Below, piece by piece: positions 24,201 to 38,075 of a stretch of DNA of 64,000 nucleotides. The first letter of the stretch is position 1; every line of letters begins with the position of its first letter. Made by a program: the position numbers and the translations under genes. Source of the DNA: Prosapia bicincta (taxonomy: Eukaryota; Arthropoda; Insecta; Hemiptera; Cercopidae); NCBI GenBank assembly GCA_036971475.1, contig JBAIZL010000005.1:172050886-172114885 (forward strand). The letters run 5' to 3'. Under the pieces are notes generated by a model that did not search any database, was not told the origin of the DNA, and worked only from the letters and a program-made list of their open reading frames with translations.

Positions 24201-26964
24201 TTCCTGTTGTTTCCATCTTATTATCCTTTGTTATTTTCCTTTCTCTCGACTTCTCCTTGATACATGTCATATAACTGCCTGTGTCTATTAATGCCTGTAA
24301 ACTTGTTTCCTCTATTAATTTCTATTCCTGGGTTTCTGATTGTCTTAGTTTTCCAATTGACTGTGGGCACCATGCTCTTTTCTTGTCCCCACGCCTGTCC
24401 TGGCCTTAACACCGTTTACATCTCCATTGTATCTCCCATCTGCTTCATAAGTTCTATTTTCTGTGTTACTCTCATATTTAAATTCCATTTCCCATTTTCC
24501 AAACTCGAGTTGTGCCTCCACATTCTTTAACATATCCGTACCTATGATCATTTCTCTCAATAAGCTTTGTACCACTAAGCATTGAGACGGATATTTAACT
24601 CCTCCTCTTTCTCCTATTACCATTTTCATTTTATTAATCTTTTCAATTTTCTTATTAGTTGCGGTTTGAATTGTTAAATTTTTTATTTGCAGTACCTCCA
24701 TCTTTCCTACTTCATTTCTTAATTTTAACTCTCCTAACTCTTCTGTGTTTTTCTTCACTTTCCCTATCTCCCTATTTAAAACTCTTAACTCTTCCCTGTT
24801 TTGCTTTGTTATATTTTCTACTTTCTCTATCTCTTTTTCATTAATTTCTACCACATCAGCTATTATTTCATTTGTTTCCTCAAAATTTTCCTTAATCTCC
24901 TCCTCTAATTCTCTATCTTTCTCCTCTAAGTCTCTTCTCACATCCTCTACTACATCATTATTCTCTGTCCTCCACTGTCGCCTCATGTCCTCCATCATTT
25001 TCCTATTTTCCTCCCTAAGTTCCTCTTTTATGGATTCCGAATCCTCCTTCATTTCTTTTAAGAAGTTTGCATTAATTTTTATTAGAGTTCTCATCATTAC
25101 CCTCAAATCTTCATTCTCATCATTTCCCCATTTTTTTTGTTGGGTTTGCATAGGTAGTCCCCTATCTTCTTCTACTTCAATGTTTCCTATTGGCATATCT
25201 GTGCCTTCCATTTTTATTTCTTTCATTTCCAAAATTGTCCCTTTTTCCTAGTCCCCTACAACTACCAGCTCGCCTATATTTTTTCTTTTTTTAGCTGTAA
25301 GTAACTTATTATACAAAATTAAACAATTTTTATATATACTATAAACCTAGCCTTGACTCTTCAACTCAGTGTTTAATTTTACAAAATTTTTCTAAATCTA
25401 TTTCCAGTTCAAATGTTTTTCATATAAAAAGTTCTAAATTAATTTTATTTCAAAATCTCTCTAAATATATTTTATCTCTTATTTTATCGAGCTCCCACGT
25501 TGTTGCGCCAAATATTACATAATTTTTTAAAGACGCTATACAACAGGTTTTATATTATTAAATATTTTATTTAAATGAAGATATTTTATTTCTAGTTAAA
25601 ACACAAAAACCAAAAAACTACTCAAGAACAATTCAAAACATTTATTATTACAATTTCATCTCAACATTAAACAATACACAAAACAAAATTTTAGAACTTA
25701 ACAAGTTTTAACACAATATACTTAAATTCTTATTTTCCTTTAATTTTTTAGTTACAACATTTTAATACCCTTGGCTAGTTTAAGATCTCTTGATATCTCG
25801 GGGTTATAGTATGGGCTATATTTTTAGAAATTCTTAGGTTAATTAAATAAATTTTGAACAAACAATATTAAATTTTGAAATTGCAAAAAGGCCAAACTAT
25901 TTGAACTGGATTTATTTCTTACTATTAATTAACTACAAGATATCCTAATATACAAATTTAAACTTCTCTATTATCTTAAAAGTCCATTAAAGTTATTTTT
26001 ATAGCGCTATTACTCAAATTAATAAATATCAAAATTTTGCTGGTCGCTTACGTAAATTCCCGTTCTCTCCAATTTAAACAATTCACACACTTAAATCCGT
26101 TTTAGTTCTTTCAAATTATATTTTCACTGTATTAACTCTTTCAATTTTCTTATTCCTGTTTAATCTGGCCAAGTTTACTCACAAAACTGTATAATTTAGA
26201 CGAACTCTTTCCAAAAAAATAGAATTTTGACTGGTCAGCAAGGTCTGCTTCCTCTCGTAGCGTCACCCACGCTAGAATCCACTCAACTCTAACTACGCGT
26301 CCTTCTATTTTCTTTTAAAAATCTTACAAATATGGCGGCTTTCTTCTTCAAAAAAAACACACATGGGTTATAATTTAGTTCGATTTCTTTCCACTAGACT
26401 TTCACACATGTTTTTACAGCTGTTAATGTCAACGAACTATTTTCACCAGTTTTAATCTTGTTAACTTTGGTTGAAACTTACTGTTTTAATTTTCCTATTC
26501 TTAACAAATCTTCCAGTGTTTATTTTATTAATATTATTAGTGTGTGAAGTGTCTTTGTGTTTTACTTTTGTAAATATTTCGAAATGTGTGTGTTTTGACT
26601 GGATTCAAAGAACATAACCTTCAATTTTCTTTTGTTTACAAACGTGTTCACTTTCTCCTTCAAGTAATTTCTTAGGCCTTATGTTATTACAGTTTACAAA
26701 TTTGTTTACACATAACCATTATTAGATTATCTTATTTTAATTTATGTGTTAGGTTATTTGATATAACAAATTTCCAGTTCAAAAACCTTGTTTACAATTC
26801 CTAGGCTTTTACCAGAATTTAAGTTTCATTTAACCTAACCAATATCTTAATGAATTTCTGTTTAAATTTTGTATGAGTTATTTCTAATTTATTTTCCAAT
26901 TCTTAAATAATATTATATAGCCCATTCTATAAATGTTACAATATATATACAGTGTTGCATAACT

Positions 26965-27005
<41 letters not shown>

Positions 27006-30000
27006 GTTAATATATTACTATTGTAAATAATTTTATCCACCATTAAGTGCAATGATTTTACCCTGTGTGATGAGGCACCTTTCGGTCACTTGACCATTGT
27101 CGAATCACTGATATTTTTCTGGTGTAGATGTTCGGTCCGTGATGTTGGTATTTGTTGACGTTACACGCATTTTCTCTTGATCTGCGTGTATGATGTTTTT
27201 ATATAGTATGTCTTCTGTATATGTGGTCTGTAGGTTCATAAATCAAAACTTAATGTTAATGTTCGAAATTCATGATGTGCGACAGATATGATAAACACTC
27301 CCTCACTTTAGCAGCTCTGGCAGTTGTCTGACAATCTCCAGCATGTTGAAACTTGTCGCGCATGTCTTAACATATCACACTACTAGGCAAATTATCATAT
27401 GGATGTAGCGTCAGCAGTTGCTGCTATAAGAATTCATTCACTATATTTTTTTATCACACTTGGTATATTGGAGCAAATGAATTGAATTTTCTATGCTGTG
27501 CAGTGCCTAGAGAAACAGGTAGACCAATGAATTAATTCATAAAGTGATTTGTGGAAGTGCAGCAGTTCCCATATTTTTTAATAAAATAACTACAAAATGA
27601 TACATTTCTTGTTAAGACAAATGATTGCAGAATATTCTATTATCAAAATGATGTCTTTTTTTTATCTCAACTTGAAGGTTTGTTAAAGTAAGTCACTGGA
27701 GAGAGCCCTCTGCTAAGTCTTAGAAAATCTAGCTGCTGCAAATAAACTTAAGTATCTGACAGAAATCATTATTAAAAAATAGACCTCAAATAAAGTGTTT
27801 AAAATAATTTGGAGCAACTGTACTATAATTTTTTTATTATAAATAAATTAAACTTCTTAAAATAGTAATTTCCTCTGAAGATGATTGCTTTGTAATAAAA
27901 ATGTTCTTCATGACATTAAGAAAACGTTTTTTTTGTGGTTTAAGAGGTTTCATTTATTTATAATTAAAAAAATAAAAATTAAATATTTTAAATGACAAAT
28001 ATTGCTAGTACCATTTGTAAATAGTCAAGTTGGTATTATTCTTGTAGAAATTAAGATTTCTGGATAAGTCCAGAAATAAAATATTCTTTTTTTGTTGCTT
28101 TTTAGGTTTCAAAAACAATTTTATAAAGGAATCATATTGATACTGCAACAAAAACCTTAATCGTACTAAAATCTTTTCTCTGTTAACTATTGTTTGTTGA
28201 CTGCATCGATACTGCTTTTTTGTTCCAACACAGGTTTTCTTAACTGAAAACATTCACACTGTTGGATCTTATCATGTATTGGCTTCCAACCAATTCTTAC
28301 TGTCTCTGGCTATAACACAATTTTATTTTTCAATATTAATTAATTCTTAGATATATTTTTGTCAATATATAAACTTCTTTATTGCATCTCTGGTCATTTG
28401 TTAAATATCAAGTGTAACAACTTGGCCTCAAAATGAAAGATAACTAATAGCACAAAACACTTGTACTTATGTGTGCACTATGAAGATTGAGTATAAAATA
28501 ACCATGTACCAATACTTTTATTGTTTTTAAAATATATAGAACTTGCTCCTGTACACTCTACTTATCACAGAGTTCTTTAACACGTTCATTGCCAATCACG
28601 CGCTATCGCGTGATGTCAGATCTTACCGGATGGCCGATCACGCGACTGCAGTGCTGTGGCAGTTGCTATCCAAATTCTAAGTGAATTATTATAGCGGCCA
28701 CAGCAAAATTGTGCGTAATACTTATATTGGCCACTAGGGAAGGGATTGACCTTTCTGTAGTGGGGACGGCCACCAGCCATTTTGTTTTGTTCTTTTTCAG
28801 CCAGTGCACACAGTGGTAGTGTTCAAAAAAGGTAACATAATTTTGTTTAGTTATTCCTTGATTTAGCGTTTTGAAGTACGGTTTTTAATTATTTGAGTGT
28901 TGTTTTTGATTTTATAATTATGAGTGACCAACCAGGACCCTCGAAAGGCACAGTTAAATGCCGGATCGTCCAAAAAAACATTTTTTTAAAAATCAGAGGT
29001 GGAAGAGTTATTATTAGATTCCGACCCACAAACAACACAGAAGACACTAGGAGACGGAGTTCAACACAAGCTAACTAAAATTCAAAAAGCCAAACCGCGA
29101 TGTCACAGCACCGGCGAAACAGTAAATGCAACTTCTAGAAAAGATTGCAAAAACTGATATAAAAAGAGGATAAAAACCACAACTGAGTGTAAAAACTGCC
29201 CAGGTGCTCCACCATTATGTTTTGATTGGTTTTTGTAATTGCATGATTGCAATGCTAAATTTTTTTACATTTTGAAACCATTTTGTAAATTTTGAATGTA
29301 TAAGTGAATTACAATCTAGAGTGAGATTTTCAAATTTTACCTAAATATAAATGTCAGCTAGTTATAGTCATTACAATTAATACGTTTAAATGGCTTTTAT
29401 TTGTAAACTATGTACTCTTTTTGAATTATATATCACGCGATATCGCGTGTTTTGGCCATATGGGCCAAAATCACATTATGTATGGCCAATCACGCTATAT
29501 CGCGTGATGGATATTAGATACCATAATTCCTAAGTACATAATAATAAAAGTTTGTAAATATTATATTTACTTATTTTGAGCACTATATAACTAAATAAAA
29601 CAATAAAAAAAAATTGGCCACCACACAAAATTCCAATTTCCAGCTTGGTAATGAATGTGTTAAATAATGTTTGAAATGTACAGTACATCTTTTACATTTA
29701 TAGATAAGGTATATTATTATTTTGTCAAGATTAGGATTATTAAAATGGGCTGATCATTTCACTTTCAAGTCTCTTTTGTCCAAATAATTAAGGTTGATAG
29801 ATCGGTACAGTTGCCTTTAACATAAAAAACTCAAAGAATATAAAATATAAGATGTTGCACATATAACACTTTTTTCAGGGTTTCCTAGCTTTGGAAAGTT
29901 GGTGAGTTTTATACAGTACCATGAAGGACATAATTCTTGACCCTATTTTTAAATATTTTTGTGTGAATCCCTCAAATCCTACTTTTTAATCCATTGCAGG

Positions 30001-33000
30001 TAGGGAACCATGTGTCATACACATGTAGGTATATAGAATTATTGAAATTTAAGTATAAATTTATTTAACACTTGTGTATTTCTAATCAAGATGTATTAAA
30101 GAAAATTATATCTGTAGGATGTGTATGGATCCCTTCGAGTTACCCCAGTGAGTTCTGGATATTGTTTAGGAAGCAGTAATTGGATAATTAGTTCTGTTCA
30201 TGAAAAAATAGCATACGTGAGCGGTTCTTCTACCCTTACAACTCATCCAAAGTAAGACATATATTTATAACATTCTAAGTTTCTGCTAAGTTGTACAATT
30301 CCATGTTTAGTATCATAGTTTTGTTAGTATTCATAGTTTGATAGTATCTAGCATTCTCATATTAAATTGTTAAAGATTCAATGTAGCAATCCTAGGAATA
30401 GAAGAAAATTATCATACTCAACATACAAGACATATTTTTTATTTGTTGTTACTAACACATTGTATTGAAACTCTACTATCATTAATAGGCGTGCAGCTCA
30501 CCCCCAAAAAACGATATAGAAAACGAAATAGTGACAAGGTTGTCATTAGCGGATCAAACTAATTTTAATCGAAAGTATATGACTTGAGAATTTTTCTGTA
30601 TAAAGTTACCTAAGTAATGAAAATAACCAACTTTAAATATAAATTTTTATTATTTAAGGAATAAAAGCAATATCCTATGTATAGTAATTAATTTTGTTAG
30701 AAATATACAATTTACTAGTTTTTATTGCAATGTGTTATATACATTTATATTAAATAATTTTACTTACTTTTTAGTTTTGAAATAATACTAATTATTTCTT
30801 ATTTTATAAATATTCTTCCGTATATTATCCTAAATTGTAAACAAAACCTGTGATCTACATTGAATTTGCTTGGAGTGTTTAGCATTATAGACCGAATCAA
30901 ACTAATTTTAATCGAAAGTATATGACTTGAGAATTTTTCTGTACAAAGTTACCGCAAATTACCCCATCGGAACATATTTAAAATAACGAAGGTTGTCATT
31001 TTTTATATTTTCTAAATTTAGTGGAATTTTAAGTCTAAATCGTCATATCTCGGCTGTTTTTGGGTATATTAGTTTGAAATTTTGACTGGAACCTCTTTTG
31101 ATAATGTACTAAATGAAGGTATAAATTAGAAATAATAATATTCAACCACAACAGAATGGCGGATTTGTTTGTAATTTTCAGTAATTTATAGGCACTTTTT
31201 TTTAAATTAAAAAGTTGTGTTACAAACTTTAGAATTTTATTACTTTATAAATTGTACATTATCGCTGATAACCTAAAGTTATTTTTTGGAAAATTTTGCG
31301 TTTTTTTATAATTTTGTGTTTAAAAGTTGTTATATTTTATGCGCGCGTAAGTGACAGAATCCGCCTGATCGAATCAGTAAGAAAAAACAAAAAATTATAT
31401 TAAATCTATATAAAAATATATTAAATTATTCAAAAAATATCATTGTCATATACAGTACAGTCTCGCTAATCCGGTCTCCGATGATCCGGACCTCCGGCTA
31501 ATCCGGACGGCCCAAAAGTTTTGTTTAGTTATAGTATTTTACAGTGCACAATCAGTCTGCTGTCCACAAAAATATTTATTTTTATACGTCTATATTTGTT
31601 ATTTTTCAAAGGGGTTTTCCTACTTTAATACTCAAATAATATAATTTATTCATTAAAATATGAAATAGGTGTACCACTTGTTTGTTTCTTTTGCCTACTA
31701 AAGTAGAAAAAACTTCTTTGAAAAAATATATACAAATTAGATCACCCAACACTACAACGTACGTGACATCAGAGACATCTTGCGATAAACAAAAGATAAA
31801 GGACCGCTGACTAAACGGATAAACAGTCTATCCGTCTGCGTCAGGTCAGTTGTTTTGTCGGACAGATGCCACTTTTCCTGCTTCTCGCAAGATATCTGCT
31901 CAGTTGTCATTTAATTCTAGTGCGATATTGATCTGTGTTTTTTATTTACGTCTCGTTCAGTGTTCAGTGAAAATGGCGACTAAACGTAAGTCAGTGACAG
32001 TGACAATGGAACAAAAACTCCAAGCTTTGGTTCGTATTGATGGAGGTGAATCGCTTATTAAAATTGCAAAAGAGTTAGGTGTGGGAAAACAAACTGTTTC
32101 CGATTGGAAAAAAAAGCGACAGGAAATTGAAGATTTTTGTGCAAAAATGGTTAGTAAAGACAGTTTAGGCGGCAGAAGCACTTTAAAAAAACCAAAAAAT
32201 GAAACCCTAGATGATGCTTTGTATGTTTGGTTTTGCCAACAACGGGAACAGGGTGTTCCTTTATCGGGTGTAAATTTGCAAACGATCGCGCTGAAACTGA
32301 ATGAAAAGTTAAAAGGAGACCCTAATTTTACTGCCAGTGTGGGATGGCTGTCACGGTGGAAGGAACGACACGGCATCCGTCAACTCGGAATAAGTGGTGA
32401 AATTTTGTCAGGTGACAGTGATGCAAGTGAAAAATTCAAAGACAAATTTGGCAAGTTTCTCAGAGATGAAAACTTACAACCTTGTCAGGTGTTCAACGCT
32501 GACGAAACTGGATTAAATTATAAAATGTTCCCAAAAAAAACTTTAGCTTCCAAATTAGATTCAGTAGCAAAAGGCCATAAAGTTAAGAAAGAACGTATGA
32601 CTTTGCTGCCCTGCAGTAATGCTTCTGGCGATCTAAAATTTCCACTTTTGGTGATAGGGAAATCCGCAAAGCCTAGGGTTTTTAAAAATGTAAATTTAAG
32701 TGTTCTACCGGCCCAATACAAGTTCCAAAAATCAGCGTGGATGAACAGTCAAATTTTTAAGGACTGGTTTTTTGAAAACTTTGTTCCAACAACAGAAAAG
32801 TTTTTAAAAGAGAAAAAACTCCCTCGAAAAGCGGTTTTACTAATTGATAATGCCCCATGCCACCCAAATGAAGAAGAATTGCGTCATGGTGACATTTTTG
32901 TTAAATTTCTTCCTCCTAACGTAACGGCTCTCATTCAGCCGATGGATCAGGGCGTGATCGAAGCGATAAAACGGCGATATAGGAAAAAGTTAATTTTATC

Positions 33001-33927
33001 GCTTTTGGAACAACAAGAAGCAGATCCAGCTACAAAATTTATTGAAAATCTTAAAAAAGTGACTATAAAGGATGTCATTTATATGGCTGCAGAATCGTGG
33101 GAGGAAATTCAACCGTCTACACTACAAAAAAGCTGGAAAAAATTGTGGCCTGAAATGCCACAGGAAAGTGGAAAATCTGACAGTCAACCTACTAATGACG
33201 ACAATGAATTTGTTCAGATTTTTCAACAATTGGAGGGTTGTGCCGAGTTGAAAGACACTGATATTTCCGAGTGGATTATCAGTGATAATGACATTGGTCA
33301 TCAAGTGCTCAACGAGGACGAAATCGTCGCGGTGTGCACTGCAAACGCAGAAAATGACAGCTCGGAAGAGGAAGACTACACAGACGAACCTGTCAGCCTA
33401 ACTCATGATGAGGCGGCTGCAATGCTGGAGGGGTTGATGACTTACTTTGAGAAACAAAGTGATACGTCAACTGCGGAGCTACTGACCTTGAAACGCCTAC
33501 GAGATCGTACTGTGAAACGACGTCATTCATCGTTAAAACAAAAGAACATTACGGACTTTTTTCACTAAGTTTTTTAAAGTTTGTTTTTGTTTCAGTTTCA
33601 TTTTTGTTTGAGTTTTTTGTGCGTTTATACAGTATAGTGTAAATAACTTTATGTGAATACTTTTATTCAACGAGAAAGGTGCTTAGATATTTATTTATGT
33701 CATGACTTTTCTGTTATAATTATAGGATTTTTTGCTACATAAGCTATGAAATACTGTACTGTAAGCTATATTTAGGCCTCAATTTCACTAAAACTACAAT
33801 TTCAATATGTTTTCCCACCTAAAACACATATTGTATGCATTTGTTTGGCTTTTTCCGTCTAATCCGGACTTTCGTTGATCCGGACCGGGTCCGGTCCCAT
33901 CAAGTCCGGATTAGTGAGACTGTACTG

Positions 33928-33958
<31 letters not shown>

Positions 33959-36900
33959 ATATGTATTAATTAAAGAAAATTAAGTTGAATAAATCATGAT
34001 AAAGTTAATGTTGTCATCTTTATTCATTTTATTTCTTAATACAATTTAATTTTATTTAAATTTTTGAAACCAGTAATACGCATGCGACATTCGCCGCTCT
34101 CGCTGACATGCACAAACAAGCTTGCTCTATGTATAAACAGTTGACGATTAAATCGTGAAAATTTGTAGTGTTATTATGCGTATGATATTGCAGATAATCT
34201 TAATTTAATTGTAGATAATGTAAATAAATAAATTTTTCTTGATATATACTTTTGTATATGGTACAGTTGTTTACCTTGGTAGGTGTTCAAATTTTGATAT
34301 TTTACGTTATCCATTGTTTTTCCGTTGCACTGACTTTATGAAGTTAATATATTACTATTGTAAGTAATTTTATCCACCATTAAGTGCAATGATTTTACCT
34401 TGTGTGATGAGGCACATTTCGGTCACTTGAACATTTTCGAATCATTGATTACTTTTTCTCAATTTTTCTGGTGTGGATGTTCGGTCCGTGGTGTTGGTAC
34501 TTGTTGACGTCATACACGTTTCCTCTTGAGTCAAAACCACGTAATGTTTTTGAATGGTCAATGGCCAATGGTCAAGTTACCAAAAGGTGCCTCATCACAC
34601 AAGGTAAAATCATTGCACTTAATGGTGGATAAAATTACTTGCAATAGTAATATATTAACTTCATAAAGTCAGTGCAACGGAAAAACTATGAATAACGTAA
34701 AATATCAATATATTTACAGTAAACTCCCGATTATCCGCGGAATAGGGTGGCCCGGCAATGCCGGATAACGAATTCCCCGGATAATCCGCTATGAACAAAG
34801 AATACGCAAAACTATTGATAATCGATTATTATACCATAAGTTACACAAATAATGACTTCAGTTAATTTAATTCACAAATAATCTTCAGAGGACAAAATAA
34901 ATACAGAAAATAGTTTAAAATGTCGATGTATTTGACGGATTATAACATGTACATTTATATGTCTAACTATTAACAATACGTACATAAGTATATGTCAAAA
35001 GTAAGTATGTATGTACATATGTAATTTCCTTTACACATAATACTTTCACTTTTTAACAAAACAATCTGTCACTTTCGTCTGTTTTTTTGTGAGCATTGGT
35101 TTAGCTTTAATGTGCGTTTTAAGTTTTTTGAGAACCATTTTGTCACGTGTTTACTTGTGTCACGTGTGTCACAAAGCCATAAAGATCGATAATGTATATG
35201 ACAGACATGGATAATGCATATGTCACGTCCTAGACTATTTATAGCCGAGATTAGCTGACATTTGTTTACAATCTTATGATACACATTAGGTTTTCGGGCG
35301 TCCAAGCATTTTGTCATTGTCTCTTATATACAGTAGTCTGCTCGCCCCTTTTATTTCGCTGGCCCGCGTCGATGTGCTTCCCTTTCAATGTAAAAATTAG
35401 TACGTACATATTTACATATCTATTCCCTTTATCTTAACTTCTATTAACCCCTTAACGGTCGATTTAAATTTCACTCTAACAACCCAAAAGTGCTTATTTT
35501 TTTATTACTTATTTTTATTTGTTATAATATTACACAACTATTAAACATAAAATCAAAATTTAAAAAAATTATTTTTATGGAAGAAAGTGAAATTTACCTA
35601 CATTTTGACGTTTTTTACAGAATTTCAGTTCTACATATCCATATATTCACTAATACTAGAAAAAAAGAAAAAAACACTAGGCTAAAACTGTACATCACAA
35701 GTCTACAATTTTACATATTTTAGAAGTTTTTCTGTGTGTGGAATATTTTAAAGCATGGTGAAACGCAAAGTGCCACGTCGCACTCATTACACTGATAACG
35801 TGACTCACACTGTATGTTATGCTTGGAACACACAGAACACCTCCTCATGGCATTTTTTCTTTTTTCTGTGGAAGGTACAAAATGAGGAAAATGCCTTTGC
35901 AGTAAACATAGTGGATCATCTTCAGCGGAGGGTCTTCCTTTCTTTGGTTTATTTGATTCGTCCAGATGCTTTGAGACAATTTGCTCTACAAGATTTTCTC
36001 TAAATTGGAGAGAAGTCATTGAACCCCCAGATTCTTGGTGTAATACATGTGCATTGAAAATGCACATATTTACCAAATGCCGAAACTCCTTTTTGTACCA
36101 TATTTTCTGCCGTTTACGTTCCATAGGATAGGCAGACAACATCTGGTCGACCCTGTCGATGCCGCCCATATTTTTGTTATAGTCATGAACTATTTCAGGT
36201 ATTACAACTTCTTTTCCTCTTCTTATAACCGGAACATAGCTAATTTCATGTCTAGTTGATAAAAGGTGAACGTCCCTTTTGTCAGCCCACTTGACATAAC
36301 TCCCTTCTTTTTCAACAACAGCAAGTGACTCATTTTTTGATAATTTTCGTTTTACAGCATCTTTTGGCAAACCTTTTCTATTGCTTCGGACAGTTCCAAC
36401 AACATCGGTTTTTTTACTAGTTAGAAGAAGTGCTAGTTCTGGACTGGTATAAAAATTGTCTGTATACACACAGTAACCTTGATCAAGTAAACCTTCCATT
36501 ACTTTCAGAACTACATTGACTGTATGAGGGTGTTGCGTATTTTGGGCTATTTCAGTTTCCTTTCCGGTGTAAACTATTACCTTCCAAATATAATCTGTTT
36601 TAGCCTCAGATAGTATATACGATTTAATTCCAAATCGTGCTCTTTTGATTTTTATGTACTGTAAGAAACTCAACTGCCCTTTCCACAAGAATAGGCTTTC
36701 ATCTACTGAGACATTGCGACTAGGAACATATACTTCGCTAAACTTTTTTGTAATGTAATAAAAAACTGGCTTTATTTTCAACATTTTTTTATTTTCCATG
36801 ACTGGGGTAGTGTTGTCCACAAAGTGTAGGAAACGGTTCAAAAGTTTTAATCTATTATGAGGTATGAGGTTTGTAAAACCAGGGGTGGAAAACAATTTTT

Positions 36901-38034
36901 TGTTTGTATAATATTTTCCTACTTCAGGTTTCCAAATAAGACCTAGCAGCACATACACAGCCAATAAAATAAATATTTCGTCGGTGTTTGTTTCTTTCCA
37001 AGCATGAAATCTAGAAAAGCGTAGAAGAGGACGATTGGCTAAAAATTGTTCCGCATATTTATTAGTTTGTTGCACAATAATATCAACCAACTCATCTATG
37101 ATAAATAACTTGAATAGTTCATATGGATCATTATGATTTTGTATCGTTACCTTTATTCCTGGATCTCCAGTGAAAACTTTTTCAGTTAATTTTTTTCCAG
37201 CAGAGTGGTAGTTTTCCCAAACAAGGCTATTTAGATTTGGAAGGACAGCAGCTGCATTTACTGGGTTTGGATTTTGCACCTGAGGGCCTAATACTAGAGG
37301 AGCATTGTCTTCTATCTCAATTTCCTCCCCTAAATCATCTATTTCATCTTCTGAATCACTATCAGAAGCACTTTCTAACAATTCATGCAATTGTCTGTCA
37401 CTCAAAAATTCATCCATTTTATAGAATGTATGAATACCTTTATAACCTATAAATAACCTAAAGCCAAAGTTCAAGAAATATCTCTCTTGAAAAAGTAAAC
37501 AGAAATATCAATATTACTATAAATAACTTCAAACGCTAACTACACTATACATAAAATAATTAAATTGCATAAATAACACTATGAAACAATATAGCAAACG
37601 AATAGACAAGCACAAATGCACAGCAGGTTGACCGTTGGCAACTGACAATTCAAACGTCTTGAATCGAAAAAAACATTGGTAAAAATAGTACCATATTACA
37701 AAATATTTTTGCTTGAAGATATATGCACACGATCTAGCGGCATTCGGATGAACTTTGTCGAGCAAACGCGGCATAAACGGAATAAATACGACCAGGCCAT
37801 TGACGTGACGTGTATACACGGCAGCAGCCATTTTTCAGCATTCAGCTCGTGTCGCGTATAGTCGTCACAAACCAGTAAGGGGTTAAGCCTTATATGTATT
37901 TACATCGTAATTCACCGTTTGGAAATTTAAACACATGAATCTGATTGGAATAAAAATTGGATATATGTAAAACAATGGCAGACCCCGGATAATCTGCATA
38001 CCGGTTAATCCGCCCACGGATAATCGGGAGTTTA

Positions 38035-38075
<41 letters not shown>

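Larger units (their letters stand above)
21226..26940 (-). mobile_element. LTR retrotransposon, 5.7 kb, pol-less
   Basis: Direct repeats 21226-22647 and 25513-26940 are almost identical over more than 1.3 kb. The element runs on the minus strand. A primer-binding-like TGGCGCAACAACGTGGGAGC lies just inside the right-hand (5') LTR at 25494-25513. A purine-rich TTAGGGGACA lies just inside the left-hand (3') LTR. Its LTR starts TGTAACATTT. Both outer flanks are ATATAT, consistent with insertion into the microsatellite. The interior has one gag/protease-like ORF and about 1.6 kb of AT-rich sequence; no reverse transcriptase or integrase is visible, so it is non-autonomous. Confidence 0.85.
34717..38037. 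mobile_element. pogo-type non-autonomous element interrupted by piggyBac
   Basis: Ends CAGTAAACTCCCGATTATCC at 34717 and GGATAATCGGGAGTTTACAC at 38037 are inverted copies, flanked by TA at 34715-34716 and 38038-38039. Without the piggyBac (35448-37882 plus one TTAA) it is about 880 bp and has no transposase. The end sequence is of the pogo/Tigger kind and distinct from the Tigger at 31453. Confidence 0.8.

Noticed and set aside
24745..25251. 168-aa plus-strand open frame, rich in Ser, Phe and Leu
   Set aside because: It is the antisense of the gag-like coiled coil (24345-25232). The biased composition comes from the E/K-rich sequence on the other strand.
27003..27130. Possible tRNA-derived SINE (GTCGAATCAC resembles a B box)
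   Set aside because: No convincing A box at the right distance and no poly-A or simple tail; kept as a foldback repeat only.
31957..32376. 139-aa minus-strand open frame
   Set aside because: Antisense to the Tigger transposase.
35755..36259. Two plus-strand open frames (82 and 70 aa)
   Set aside because: Antisense to the piggyBac transposase.
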